Under the pieces are notes generated by a model. The model had not been told where the DNA came from. It was given only the letters and a program-made list of their open reading frames with translations, and searched no databases. The position numbers and the translations under genes are program-made. A stretch of DNA of 64,000 nt, taken from positions 62,001-126,000 of the forward strand of contig JAZQUV010000022.1 in the NCBI GenBank assembly GCA_045631465.1, given 5' to 3'. Below are positions 8,550-16,906 of the stretch, in pieces. Every line of letters begins with the position of its first letter. Positions within the stretch are counted from its first letter, which is position 1. Source of the DNA: Aphodosoma sp045631465. GTDB taxonomy: Bacteria > Bacteroidota > Bacteroidia > Bacteroidales > Paludibacteraceae.

Positions 8550-10055
8550 TTAGAGTTGCACTTTGAGTTTTTTGCCTGCAATGCTCTCTTGACGATAGCG
8601 ATTGACTGATGTGACGACGAATGTTACACGTTTTTGGTTTTGAATATCTGCTTGTGGTAACTCGATTTCGGTGTCGCAAGTTTTCAAGAGAATATGCTCT
8701 GGATTGTCGATGTTGACTTTGGATGAGGCATCGAACATATAAACTACATAGTATGCAATTTGATAGCCATCTTCATCGATGACTGGGTCCCACATGAGTT
8801 TGCCATTTTCGACTCGAAGATTGCGTGGTGCTGCAGAGGCATTGCCCTTGAGATTGCGATTTTCGGGATTGAGGGCATGATACTTATAATAGGTTTGTTG
8901 AAGGCTATCGCAAAGACCTTGTGCATTGCGTAACAGACCTTTACAAGAAAAAAATACTGCGCCACTTGTAGCTGGATGATGATTGTTCATTGCGAGTTGA
9001 CGACAGAGTTCGTTTGGACGTTTCCAGGCTTCGGCTTTTCCGTGACCCAATGTAGAGGCTGAGAGCCCAATGTAGAGATTGCGACCAAAGCTATGTTCGC
9101 TCCACCATTTAACTAGCACCTCATAATCAGCCACTTGTTTGCCTATCTCCCAGTAGAGTTGTGGCACTACGTAATCGATCCACCCTTCTTGCAACCAAAG
9201 ACGCACATCGGCATAGAGGTCGTCGTAGTTGGTGCAACCTGCTTTTGTTGCACTTCCATTAGGATCTTTGTCGGCATTGCGCCAAACTCCGAATGGACTA
9301 ATACCAAATTCAACCCAAGGTTTTATGGATTTGATGGTTGTGTTGAGTTCTCGAATTATAAGATTTACGTTGTTACGACGCCAATCGTCTTTGTTGGCAA
9401 AACCACGAGGGTGAGCCTTGAATGTTGCGTCGTCGGGAAACTCCTCACCCGCAATGCGATAAGGATAGAAATAGTCGTCAAAATGAACGGCATCGATATC
9501 GTAACGCGTAACAATATCAGCAACGACCTTATTGAGGAAACTGCGTGTTTCATCAAGACCAGGATTGAAATAATATTGTGTGCCATACTTGACAAAGAGT
9601 TCTGGCTTTTGATGATATAGATGATTGTCGGACAAGAGGTTGAGCTTGTCGGTATTCAACACACGATAGGGATTGAGCCACACATGCACCTCGATTTGAC
9701 GTTTGTGGGCCTCGGCAATTGTAAAATCTAATGGATCATAAAAAGGGGCGGGCGCAACACCTTGCTTGCCTGTGAGAAACATTGACCAAGGTTCTAACTC
9801 TGATTGATAGAATGCATCGGATGTTGGACGAATCTGAAATACAATAGCATTGAATTTTAAGGCTTTAAGACTATCTAGTATTTCAATCATTTGTTGTTTT
9901 TGAGAATCAACATCGAAACAACCTTTTTTAGGCCAATCTATATTAGCCACAGTTGCCACCCATGCAGCACGCATCTCGTGCTTGTGCTGCGCATTTGCCT
10001 TGATGCAAAATATAAGATGCAAAATGCACAATAAAAATAGTACTATTTTTTTCAT
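8550..10055 (-). CDS. Secreted glycoside hydrolase-like 10 (GHL10/YngK family) protein
   Basis: 501 residues with a signal peptide (ends KANAQ). The catalytic-type TIM barrel begins MRAAWVATVANIDWP and includes NAIVFQIRPTSDAFY, VHVWLNPYR, YDIDAVHFDDYFYP, FGISPFGVWRN and DYVVPQLYWEIG, the hallmark blocks of the GHL10 family (PF02638). From about residue 410 a fibronectin-III-like domain follows (PRNLRVENGKLMWDP). The family is thought to act on cell-surface or peptidoglycan-related glycans, but the reaction is poorly defined. It is translated between the DUF6048-like gene (5-base gap) and kdsB (2-base gap), so an envelope role is reasonable inference. Confidence 0.88.
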   Translation of the reverse strand: MKKIVLFLLCILHLIFCIKANAQHKHEMRAAWVATVANIDWPKKGCFDVDSQKQQMIEILDSLKALKFNAIVFQIRPTSDAFYQSELEPWSMFLTGKQGVAPAPFYDPLDFTIAEAHKRQIEVHVWLNPYRVLNTDKLNLLSDNHLYHQKPELFVKYGTQYYFNPGLDETRSFLNKVVADIVTRYDIDAVHFDDYFYPYRIAGEEFPDDATFKAHPRGFANKDDWRRNNVNLIIRELNTTIKSIKPWVEFGISPFGVWRNADKDPNGSATKAGCTNYDDLYADVRLWLQEGWIDYVVPQLYWEIGKQVADYEVLVKWWSEHSFGRNLYIGLSASTLGHGKAEAWKRPNELCRQLAMNNHHPATSGAVFFSCKGLLRNAQGLCDSLQQTYYKYHALNPENRNLKGNASAAPRNLRVENGKLMWDPVIDEDGYQIAYYVVYMFDASSKVNIDNPEHILLKTCDTEIELPQADIQNQKRVTFVVTSVNRYRQESIAGKKLKVQL

Positions 10056-10060
10056 ATTCG

Positions 10061-10822
10061 TTATTTTGTATCTTCTCCTCTGTAGAAAGTATAACCAATT
10101 GTATAGTTGAACATTACGCCCATACCCGACGACCTACCATAACCTGGCACATACCAAACATAGGCTTTGTCAGGCGCAGATGTATGTAATAATGTTTTCA
10201 TCCTGATAGACCATCCTAATGTGAGTCCTTTGAATAGATCAACTCGCACGCCCCCGAGAAGTTCGCACCAACCTGCATAATCAAGATTATTTCGAGATTG
10301 TTGTGTGCTAGATGTGCCCCAATATGGGTCGCTAATTGTGATATTCGAAATACTATACGTGATAGGCGACATGGCATAACGAAGCCCCACAAATGGATAG
10401 CACTTTACTGAACGAACACTACCATCGTCTTTGAATGGTTTCAATAATCCATAATTGATACCCAAACGAAAGTATGGTGCTTTGGTAGCATAAACAACTC
10501 CCGACACAGCTTCTTTGTTGGCTGTTGCATACCCAACCTCAAATATGGGATACAGACGACGATAAAGATTGACATCTACTTGAACCTCATAACTACGAGA
10601 AAATCCACCTAACATAGATACAATCGGTGCACCTATATCGGCATGAACCGATAGACCTCGAAATAGATCGCCTTGATATTGTTTGACATTTGAAGCTGAT
10701 TCTTGATTACTATTATGAGACGAAGATGGTGAACTCATTCCTCCCATAGAAAACTGAGCATTCAAATCAACATACAATGAGCAAACTACAATGCTAAATA
10801 ATAATATCGCTACTCTCTTCAT
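10061..10822 (-). CDS. Uncharacterised outer-membrane beta-barrel-like protein (DUF6048-like)
   Basis: 253 residues with a signal peptide (cut after LNAQ). After a Ser/Asn-rich stretch (25-45) the sequence alternates short hydrophobic strands with aromatic ends (VQVDVNLYRRLYPIFEVGYA, APYFRLGINYGLL, VKCYPFVGLRYAMS, GVMFNYTIGYTFYRG), which suggests a small 8-12 strand outer-membrane barrel. I believe it belongs to a Bacteroidales family annotated DUF6048, but that name comes from memory. Its start overlaps the stop of the preceding lipoprotein gene by 4 bases, so the two are translationally coupled and probably act together at the outer membrane. Confidence 0.75.
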   Translation of the reverse strand: MKRVAILLFSIVVCSLYVDLNAQFSMGGMSSPSSSHNSNQESASNVKQYQGDLFRGLSVHADIGAPIVSMLGGFSRSYEVQVDVNLYRRLYPIFEVGYATANKEAVSGVVYATKAPYFRLGINYGLLKPFKDDGSVRSVKCYPFVGLRYAMSPITYSISNITISDPYWGTSSTQQSRNNLDYAGWCELLGGVRVDLFKGLTLGWSIRMKTLLHTSAPDKAYVWYVPGYGRSSGMGVMFNYTIGYTFYRGEDTK

Positions 10823-11322
10823 CGTTGACTCAAATAAATTTTGATATTATTACCCGATTGCAAATTGACTTCAGGCGACACTACAATTATAGAATCGATT
10901 CGGTTGGTGGTTTGAGCAACGCCTACAATTGTATTAGAAACCACACACCCACATTCGAGCGATATAAACTCTTCGGTGTTGGTATGATAAATGTCTATTG
11001 TATCGGTTTGAACAATATAGTTAGAATCTACAGGCATTGCCGTAGTGAAAACAAACGACGAAATTGTATCTAATTTCTGTAATGGCAAATTAAATGTAGA
11101 TGTTGACTTTGCATCATACAAAAGTGAGTCTCTACCAACGCCATACACTGTGATAGGCAAAGAATATTTTTCGGGCACAAATTGCTCAATTGAGCTATCA
11201 AATACCATGCGATAGACTTCGGCTTTCATTGATATATTCAATTCTTGCATACAACTATCGCCTGATGTACAAGACACCAAACCCAACAATAACAATATGT
11301 ATATCAACCCTTTTCGCATCAA
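10819..11322 (-). CDS. Small uncharacterised lipoprotein (DUF6452-like)
   Basis: 167 residues with a lipobox (LVSC, Cys18). The mature part is beta-rich (KYSLPITVYGVGRDSLLYDA, TSTFNLPLQKLDTISSFVFT) and contains two further cysteines in CGCVVSN. It resembles the DUF6452 lipoproteins that precede DUF6048 barrels in Bacteroidales; the family assignment is from memory. Both ends overlap neighbours by 4 bases (ATGA-type), so it is cotranslated with the TM-anchored protein before it and the barrel protein after it. No function is known. Confidence 0.75.
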   Translation of the reverse strand: MMRKGLIYILLLLGLVSCTSGDSCMQELNISMKAEVYRMVFDSSIEQFVPEKYSLPITVYGVGRDSLLYDAKSTSTFNLPLQKLDTISSFVFTTAMPVDSNYIVQTDTIDIYHTNTEEFISLECGCVVSNTIVGVAQTTNRIDSIIVVSPEVNLQSGNNIKIYLSQR

Positions 11323-11834
11323 TACTGTTTCATTTCGTTTTTGATATAGTTAATAGCTATATCTATTGCAGAATTTGCATTCGATGCATAAGCAGCTAAC
11401 ACTAAATTTGCCAATTCCATAGCATCGGTTTGCGGTGTGAGTTGTGAAGCACAGGTGTTGATCAACTGTGTCAACCCTTCTCGTGCATTGACAACTAATG
11501 CCCACGACTCTTTGCTAATATATATCTGCTGAGATACGTTGTGATCGTACTCATCGCGAATTGCCTGCAAAAGCATTTGCTGAAGTTGCAACACCGTCAT
11601 ACCTGTGAAGTCGAAACGCAACAACAATGATTTAGGTTCAATGCGCGAAAGGAACAACACAATACGCTCATATGCTCGCAAACGAATAGGCAAAACTACG
11701 TCGTTGTTTTGTCGACGCCATTCGTATGCACGACGCTCCGACTCTTGTTTGAAAAATCGGTTCATCAACATATACACACCACCAAAAACAACCACCCCAG
11801 CAAGTAAAAATGCAATTAATATTTCGTAATTCAT
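11319..11834 (-). CDS. Uncharacterised single-pass membrane protein
   Basis: 171 residues. One N-terminal membrane helix (about 4-24, ILIAFLLAGVVVFGGVYML) is followed by a charged cytosolic or periplasmic domain with heptad-like segments (MTVLQLQQMLLQAIRDEYDHN) and a helical C-terminus. The family occurs in Bacteroidetes as a protein of about 170 residues of unknown role (possibly the one called DUF7935; not certain). Its stop overlaps the start of the DUF6452-like gene by 4 bases. Position after a lipid-linked sugar transferase gene suggests envelope biogenesis, but that is only context. Confidence 0.7.
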   Translation of the reverse strand: MNYEILIAFLLAGVVVFGGVYMLMNRFFKQESERRAYEWRRQNNDVVLPIRLRAYERIVLFLSRIEPKSLLLRFDFTGMTVLQLQQMLLQAIRDEYDHNVSQQIYISKESWALVVNAREGLTQLINTCASQLTPQTDAMELANLVLAAYASNANSAIDIAINYIKNEMKQY

Positions 11835-11896
11835 AGTTATTCTTTTTCAATGAAGACATGACAACATATTTATTTTGTTCTCTTGTCTTATTTTTT

Positions 11897-12847
11897 TTAT
11901 ATCTCTTCTGCTATATGATACTTATTGCGCTCGGCATTAGAACGACTAACTAATTCGCCAACAAAACCTGAAAGGAACATCTGTGTGCCTAACAACATCA
12001 TTGTGAGAGCAATATAAAAATATGGAGTATCTGTAACAAGTGGAGCTGGAATACCCTTGGCCAATGCGACTAACTTCATTGCTCCAACGACCACAACTGC
12101 AATAAAACCAATCAAAAACATCACACTACCCCACAAGCCGAAGAAATGCATTGGTTGTTTTCCGAACTTATCGAGGAAATATAGCGAGAATAGATCGAGA
12201 TAACCATTCACAAAACGCTCTAAACCAAATTTAGAAACACCATACTGACGTTTGCGATGAATAACAACCTTCTCTCCTATGTTTGTATAACCTGCATTTT
12301 TTGCCAAATATGGAATATAGCGATGCATTTCGCCATAAACCTCAATATTCTTAATAACTTCTTTACGATATGCCTTCAAACCGCAATTCATATCATGAAG
12401 TTTCAACCCTGTCACCTTGCGGGCTGTAGCATTATAAATCTTTGATGGTATATTCTTTGTGAATGTGTTGTCGTAGCGTTTTTGTTTCCAACCCGACACA
12501 AGGTCGTAACCATCTTGCATCACCATGCGATAGAGTTCTGGTATCTCGTCTGGCGAATCTTGCAAGTCGGCATCCATTGTGATTACGACATCGCCTTCAG
12601 CACGCTCAAATCCACAAAATAATGCTGGCGATTTGCCATAGTTGCGACGGAAACGAATCGCACGCACATTCTCCGATTTAGACTTTAGATCTTGAATTAC
12701 TTGCCACGAATTGTCGGTACTACCATCATTGACAAATATTACTTCGTAAGAAAATTTGTTTTCGTTCATCACGCGTTGTATCCAAGCATACAACTCAGGC
12801 AACGATTCTGCCTCGTTATAGAGAGGTACTATTACTGATATATCCAT
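11897..12847 (-). CDS. GT2 family polyprenyl-phosphate sugar transferase
   Basis: 316 residues. The N-terminal GT-A domain carries ISVIVPLYNEAESLPEL, VIFVNDGSTDNSW and the metal-binding DxD in MDADLQDSPDE. Two membrane helices near the C-terminus (about 230-255 and 270-295) anchor it. This layout is that of DPM1/ArnC/GtrB-type enzymes, which move a sugar from a nucleotide donor to undecaprenyl phosphate on the inner face of the membrane. The sugar cannot be told. It begins the envelope operon that runs to kdsB. Directly upstream are four heptamer repeats (12854-12881) and a dispersed 59-bp palindromic element. Confidence 0.9.
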   Translation of the reverse strand: MDISVIVPLYNEAESLPELYAWIQRVMNENKFSYEVIFVNDGSTDNSWQVIQDLKSKSENVRAIRFRRNYGKSPALFCGFERAEGDVVITMDADLQDSPDEIPELYRMVMQDGYDLVSGWKQKRYDNTFTKNIPSKIYNATARKVTGLKLHDMNCGLKAYRKEVIKNIEVYGEMHRYIPYLAKNAGYTNIGEKVVIHRKRQYGVSKFGLERFVNGYLDLFSLYFLDKFGKQPMHFFGLWGSVMFLIGFIAVVVVGAMKLVALAKGIPAPLVTDTPYFYIALTMMLLGTQMFLSGFVGELVSRSNAERNKYHIAEEI

Positions 12848-12853
12848 AATTTT

Positions 12854-12881
12854 GAATTGAGAATTAAGAATTGAAAATTAA
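12854..12881. repeat. Heptamer tandem repeat, 4 units
   Basis: Units GAATTGA, GAATTAA, GAATTGA, AAATTAA, starting 7 bases upstream of the GT2 start codon. Same family as the AATTCNN arrays elsewhere in the window, on the other strand. Confidence 0.75.
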
Positions 12882-12895
12882 TAACTTCGTTATTG

Positions 12896-12954
12896 ATTTT
12901 TGCTACGCTCGGCAATTAGAATAAATTCTATTGCTCTCGCTTATCGCAAAAATT
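12896..12954 (-). repeat. Dispersed 59-bp palindromic element, copy 1
   Basis: Read on the minus strand: TTTTTGCGATAAGCGAGAGC, then an AT-rich centre, then TTGCCGAGCGTAGCAAAAAT. It matches 46341-46399 and 62423-62481. Outer TTTTTGC/GCAAAAA and inner GCAAT/ATTGC arms can form a hairpin. It lies between the DUF4199-like gene and the GT2 gene and encodes nothing. Confidence 0.75.
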
Positions 12955-12959
12955 GAGAA

Positions 12960-13466
12960 TTATTCTGATTTGAAAATATCTTGTTTTTTCACGATTCCTG
13001 CTATAACCAAACCTAACAACAAACCTAAAATTAAATTAAGCCATATTGACTGAAGTGCCATATTGAGCGGTGTCATCATCTCTACTGTTTGTTGATACAC
13101 CTCACCACTTATCATATCTGCCATTGATGTATTTTGCAATGCTTGCATTGTTTCATTCAACTGATTTTGCAAAAAATCTGGTTTAATAAATTGATAAAAA
13201 ACATAACGCACCATTGCCGATATCATCGACCCATACATAAAGAGTTGCATCACATACCACAATGCCGAGCCATAAGATATATAACCCTCCATCACATTTT
13301 CACGACAATGCACCGCAAATTTGTATACTGCATAAACGATTATAACAACAAATATATACTGACAAAAAGCAAGACTTTTTATAGTAGTTACAAGGAAGTT
13401 AACCGAAAACAACAACCCCATTATTGCACCAAAATTCATGGCATGACGATTCATTTCTGCTCTCAT
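12960..13466 (-). CDS. DUF4199-like membrane protein
   Basis: 168 residues with four hydrophobic segments (about 12-32, 37-55, 70-95 and 138-160) and a helical, polar loop between the third and fourth (LNETMQALQNTSMADMISGEVYQQTVEMMTP region). This arrangement and the ending GLVIAGIVKKQDIFKSE fit the DUF4199 family of Bacteroidetes inner-membrane proteins of unknown function. The open frame runs 75 codons further upstream, but that part translates the two terminator hairpins and a tRNA; ATG 13466 lies about 20 bases after a good promoter. It is monocistronic. Confidence 0.75.
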   Translation of the reverse strand: MRAEMNRHAMNFGAIMGLLFSVNFLVTTIKSLAFCQYIFVVIIVYAVYKFAVHCRENVMEGYISYGSALWYVMQLFMYGSMISAMVRYVFYQFIKPDFLQNQLNETMQALQNTSMADMISGEVYQQTVEMMTPLNMALQSIWLNLILGLLLGLVIAGIVKKQDIFKSE

Positions 13467-13490
13467 AAATATCAATAGTATAAATTTTGA

Positions 13491-13521
13491 CAAAGTTACT
13501 AATTTTTTTTGGTATAAACAA
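13491..13521 (-). promoter_or_regulatory. Promoter of the DUF4199-like gene
   Basis: TTG (13519-13521), 20-base spacer, TAACTTTG (13491-13498) on the minus strand. The position supports the start at 13466 and rules out the longer reading frame. Confidence 0.75.
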
Positions 13522-13604
13522 ACGATTTTTATGCAAAAAAATATCGACAAAATCACAAATGACCTTGTCGATAAATGTATAATTAGGGTATGTATTAAAA
13601 CACA

Positions 13605-13640
13605 AAAAAAGAGTGACAAACTTTTCGGTCTATCACTCTC
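13605..13640 (-). terminator. Terminator after tRNA-Thr 1
   Basis: GAGTGATAGAC and GTTTGTCACTC pair (13612-13640) and are followed on the minus strand by seven T residues. A decayed copy of the same sequence (13740-13770) follows the other tRNA-Thr, which suggests the tRNA was duplicated together with its terminator. Confidence 0.75.
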
Positions 13641-13645
13641 TTTCG

Positions 13646-13719
13646 AGCCTCTTGTCGGATTCGAACCAACGACCCCGAGATTACAAATCACGTGCTCTGG
13701 CCAACTGAGCTAAAGAGGC
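13646..13719 (-). tRNA. tRNA-Thr (TGT), copy 1
   Basis: 74-base cloverleaf on the minus strand: acceptor GCCTCTT/AAGAGGC, D arm GCTC/GAGC, T arm with GGTTCGAATCC, anticodon loop TTTGTAA giving TGT. CCA is not encoded. One pair of the anticodon stem appears to be a T-T mismatch. Identical to the copy at 13775-13848. Confidence 0.93.
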
Positions 13720-13774
13720 AATTTATTTTTCTAAAAACAACGATAAACTCTTTTTAGTCTATCACTCTATTTTG

Positions 13775-13848
13775 AGCCTCTTGTCGGATTCGAACCAACG
13801 ACCCCGAGATTACAAATCACGTGCTCTGGCCAACTGAGCTAAAGAGGC
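13775..13848 (-). tRNA. tRNA-Thr (TGT), copy 2
   Basis: Identical in sequence to the tRNA at 13646-13719 and 129 bases from it. The two lie downstream of the SRP RNA on the same strand and may be cotranscribed with it from the promoter at 13964-13993. Confidence 0.93.
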
Positions 13849-13863
13849 AATTTATGAAAAAAA

Positions 13864-13958
13864 GGTAAGCTACCTACATCGCACCGCTACAACCTCCTAC
13901 CCTTGCTACGGTCAAGTCCTGGGGGAGTTCAAAGGGAGCTGGTCGTGTAGGACTTACC
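13864..13958 (-). ncRNA. ffs: Signal recognition particle RNA (small bacterial type)
   Basis: The minus-strand transcript starts GGTAAGTCC and ends GTAGCTTACC, so its ends pair. The apical part has the conserved SRP domain IV features: the AGCAAGGGTAGGAGG and GGACTTGACCG halves and the GGAG-type loop region. Length, about 95 bases, fits the 4.5S-type RNA that binds Ffh and targets membrane proteins. A consensus promoter lies directly upstream, and two tRNA-Thr genes follow. Confidence 0.85.
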
Positions 13959-13963
13959 GGATG

Positions 13964-13993
13964 CAAAGGTACAACTTTTTTACAAATTAACAA
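13964..13993 (-). promoter_or_regulatory. Promoter of ffs (and tRNA-Thr genes)
   Basis: TTG (13991-13993), 19-base spacer, TACCTTTG (13964-13971) on the minus strand. The predicted start coincides with the 5' end of the SRP RNA near 13958. Confidence 0.8.
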
Positions 13994-14132
13994 GCAAAAA
14001 TATAATATTTTTCAAAATATTTTTTCACAACATAAATTACAAACTGATAATCAAGAAAATAATCCAAAAACAATTTTCAAAAAAAGCAAAACTTTACCAC
14101 ACAAAAACACACAAACTATATCCTTTGCTAAT

Positions 14133-14163
14133 AAAAATAGCCCCCATGCAGGAGGCTATTTTT
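14133..14163 (-). terminator. Terminator of the glycogen operon
   Basis: AAAAATAGCC (14133-14142) pairs with GGCTATTTTT (14154-14163) around an 11-base loop, 34 bases beyond the GH57 stop codon, with T-rich sequence after the stem on the minus strand. The stretch 13994-14132 otherwise shows only AT-rich DNA. Confidence 0.85.
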
Positions 14164-14196
14164 CGCGATTTCGGCATTTTTATGTGCAAAAATCAA

Positions 14197-15486
14197 TTAT
14201 TTTTTTATCTTTTTAAGCTTAGCTTTCAACTCTTCAATCTCTTGACCTTGGTTATAAATTGTCTTCAACAACGCATTCAATTCTTCATTTTCGATACTTG
14301 TTGGATATTGAGCATTCACACGTTCGATAAAGTCACTAAGCACATTCATATAATTCATAAATGCTTCGTATGGCGATTCGTATGGAATATTTTGCGCCAA
14401 TACCACACCATTTGAATAATGTTTTGTGGTCATAAAGAAGAAATGTGAAGTATCTTGCAAGCGTTGCCAATCAACTTTCAACAATGGATCTGAACAAAGA
14501 TGCACACGTTCTGCCAAGTTATAAAGTTTATTTAATGCTTCATTTTGAAGGTCATTACCGCACCATGCACTAATGTCTTTCTCTTCATCGGTCCACGACA
14601 TTGGATAGAGTGCCGAGAGTGCATCAACAGGTTTAAATGTTTCTACTGTCTTAGATGGTGTTGAGAATGTGATACCTTTTTCGATTGCGTGATATGGCAA
14701 AGCTTTGAAGAATTCGAAAATACCAGATTCACGACTATTCAATTGTCCGAGTGCTTCGTAACCCAAGAAGATATTAAACACCTCTTCTTCGGCTGGCGAT
14801 GCGTTGACCCAATTGATGAATTTTTCGGCTGTAAGTGGATATTCACACCATCCCCATTGTGAAAAACGATAGTTGATATCGTCGCTCAATTTACTATCGC
14901 GCACAAGCAATTTGGCTTTTGGATTGGCAATGCTTGAATATACATAGTGCGAACTCTTCCATCCCATTACGTGTTTTGCATCTTCAATCATAATGGTTTT
15001 ATAGCCCATACGATAGACTTTATCTGCAATTTCGTCGCTAAACAAAAGTGCTGTATTAGCAAATACAGTCGGACGTTTACCAAACAACTCTTGAATTTTG
15101 TCAGATTGCATTTTTACTTGCATTTCAAATTCATCGTCGTTATACAATGCTGCAATTGAGTGTCCATAAGGTGTTGCCAAAAATTCTACACTGCCTGTTT
15201 TTGCCAACTCTTGGAAACTCTCAATTACTTCTGGTGCATATTGCTCAAATTGTTCTAAGGCAAGACCTGAGATAGAAAACGATACACGGAAACGACCGTT
15301 TGAACTCTTAATCATATCTAGCAACATACGATTTGCTTCGAGATACGATTGCTCAACAGCTGAAACCATAGCCGACTCATTTGCATAGTCGTCATAATAA
15401 TAGTGGTCGTTGCCTATTTCAAAGAAACGATAACGTTTAAGATTGTATCTTTGATGAACACGGAAACAGAGATTTATTGTTTTCAT
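14197..15486 (-). CDS. GH57 family alpha-glucan-active enzyme
   Basis: 429 residues, cytosolic. It starts with MKTINLCFRVHQRYNLKRYR, the first beta strand of the GH57 (beta/alpha)7 barrel with its metal/substrate histidine (VHQ). Further blocks are VSFSISGLALEQFEQYAPE, GSVEFLATPYGHSIAAL, PTVFANTALLFSDEIA and MSWTDEEKDISAW. GH57 enzymes are alpha-amylases, 4-alpha-glucanotransferases or branching-type enzymes acting on glycogen (family knowledge); which reaction applies here is not certain. It ends in a coiled coil (from about 395: ALLKTIYNQGQEIEELKAKLKK). It is the third gene of the operon debranching enzyme, GT4 synthase, GH57, an arrangement seen in many Bacteroidetes for glycogen handling. 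Confidence 0.88.
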   Translation of the reverse strand: MKTINLCFRVHQRYNLKRYRFFEIGNDHYYYDDYANESAMVSAVEQSYLEANRMLLDMIKSSNGRFRVSFSISGLALEQFEQYAPEVIESFQELAKTGSVEFLATPYGHSIAALYNDDEFEMQVKMQSDKIQELFGKRPTVFANTALLFSDEIADKVYRMGYKTIMIEDAKHVMGWKSSHYVYSSIANPKAKLLVRDSKLSDDINYRFSQWGWCEYPLTAEKFINWVNASPAEEEVFNIFLGYEALGQLNSRESGIFEFFKALPYHAIEKGITFSTPSKTVETFKPVDALSALYPMSWTDEEKDISAWCGNDLQNEALNKLYNLAERVHLCSDPLLKVDWQRLQDTSHFFFMTTKHYSNGVVLAQNIPYESPYEAFMNYMNVLSDFIERVNAQYPTSIENEELNALLKTIYNQGQEIEELKAKLKKIKK

Positions 15487-15567
15487 ATATTAGAATTTTA
15501 GCAACGAGTAGCGAGGCATGAGACTTTCTCGCTATCTCGTTTTTAATTATTAATTATTCACTTTTTA

Positions 15568-16824
15568 TTATCTACCTAATACTTTGTCGTAGATTGCACG
15601 AACTTTTTGACCTGCATATTCCCAACGGATATTGTCGATCTCGGCTAATCCGTTCTCGCGCAATGACTTATACATAGCAGGATATTTAACAATAGCATGT
15701 ATATAGTCGGCCATTGCGTCGATATCCCAATAGTCTGTTTTGATTGCGTGATCGAGAATTTCCGCACAACCCGATTGTTTAGAGATGATACTTGGTGTAC
15801 CACATTGCATTGCTTCGAGAGGTGATATACCAAATGGTTCTGACACGGATGGCATCATATAAACATCGCTCTCTGCCAACATTTCGTATACATTGCGACC
15901 TTTCAAGAAACCTGTAAAATGGAATTTATCTGCAATGCCTTTTTTTGCTGCAAGACGCACCATTTTGTCCATCATATCACCACTACCTGCCATCACAAAA
16001 CGCACTCCATCAGTCGACGCCAATACACGAGACGCTACTTCTACAAAGTATTCTGGACCCTTTTGCATCGTAATACGACCCAAGAATGTAATTACTTTGT
16101 CTTTACGCTCTGATTTATGCAATTCATCCACAAAATCCAATGGCTCTACGGCATTATGTACCGTAGTCACCTTAGCTGGATCTTGATGATATTTTTCAAT
16201 TACTGTTTGACGTGTCAAATTAGACACTGTAATGATATGGTCGGCTGCATCCATACCCTCTTTTTCGATGCGATAAACATCAGGGTTAACATTACCACGA
16301 CTACGGTCATAGTCTGTTGCATGCACATGGATAACCATCGGTTTGCCACTAATGCGTTTTGCAAAAATACCTGCAGGATATGTCAACCAGTCGTGCGAGT
16401 GAATGATATCAAAGTCGAGAGAGTGTGCCAACACACTTGCCACTGCTTCATAGTTACCTATCTCTTCAAGAAGGTTATCTGGATAACGTCCTGAGAATTG
16501 AATACAACCTAATTCATTCGTACCTATACGACTGAAATTATATTTAATACCGTTACGGAAATGATAATATGTATCAGGATGCAAAAACGATCCTATGCGG
16601 TTGTTCACAAAATCCCAATCTACATCGCGCCATACCACTGGCACTGTGTTGGCACCAATTATACGAAGAAATGATTGATCCTCATCGCCCCATGGTTTTG
16701 GTATAACAAAAGTGATATCCATATCTGGTTGCATGCTCATACCACGAGTCAAACCAAAACTCGCAGTACCCAAGCCACCTAAAATATGCGGTGGAAATTC
16801 CCACCCAAACATTAATGCTTTCAT
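15568..16824 (-). CDS. GT4 family glycogen synthase-like glycosyltransferase
   Basis: 418 residues. The N-terminal donor/acceptor cleft signature FGWEFPPHILGGLGTASFGL, the HSHDWLTYPAG block and the C-terminal retaining GT-B motif EPFGISPLEAMQCGTPSI (E-x7-E) are present. Bacteroidetes use such GT4 enzymes in the glycogen operon in place of the classical GlgA (family and context knowledge). It lies 81 bases upstream of the GH57 gene and 82 bases after the debranching enzyme. Five heptamer repeats begin 7 bases before its start codon. The sugar nucleotide (UDP- or ADP-glucose) cannot be read directly. Confidence 0.87.
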   Translation of the reverse strand: MKALMFGWEFPPHILGGLGTASFGLTRGMSMQPDMDITFVIPKPWGDEDQSFLRIIGANTVPVVWRDVDWDFVNNRIGSFLHPDTYYHFRNGIKYNFSRIGTNELGCIQFSGRYPDNLLEEIGNYEAVASVLAHSLDFDIIHSHDWLTYPAGIFAKRISGKPMVIHVHATDYDRSRGNVNPDVYRIEKEGMDAADHIITVSNLTRQTVIEKYHQDPAKVTTVHNAVEPLDFVDELHKSERKDKVITFLGRITMQKGPEYFVEVASRVLASTDGVRFVMAGSGDMMDKMVRLAAKKGIADKFHFTGFLKGRNVYEMLAESDVYMMPSVSEPFGISPLEAMQCGTPSIISKQSGCAEILDHAIKTDYWDIDAMADYIHAIVKYPAMYKSLRENGLAEIDNIRWEYAGQKVRAIYDKVLGR

Positions 16825-16830
16825 TTTATC

Positions 16831-16865
16831 AATTCATAATTCACAATTCATAATTAATAATTAAT
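16831..16865. repeat. Heptamer tandem repeat, 5 units
   Basis: Units AATTCAT, AATTCAC, AATTCAT, AATTAAT, AATTAAT lie between the debranching-enzyme stop and the GT4 start. Confidence 0.8.
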
Positions 16866-16906
16866 CATTGCGAATGATTTATTACTTTAAGGTTATTTTT
16901 TCACAT

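Noticed and set aside
13467..13691. N-terminal extension of the DUF4199-like protein
   Set aside because: It would translate tRNA-Thr, its terminator and the promoter; the promoter at 13491-13521 places the start at 13466.
13646..13848. tRNA-Thr duplication as integration site of a mobile island
   Set aside because: No integrase, direct attachment repeats beyond the tRNA itself, or foreign genes lie between or beside the copies.
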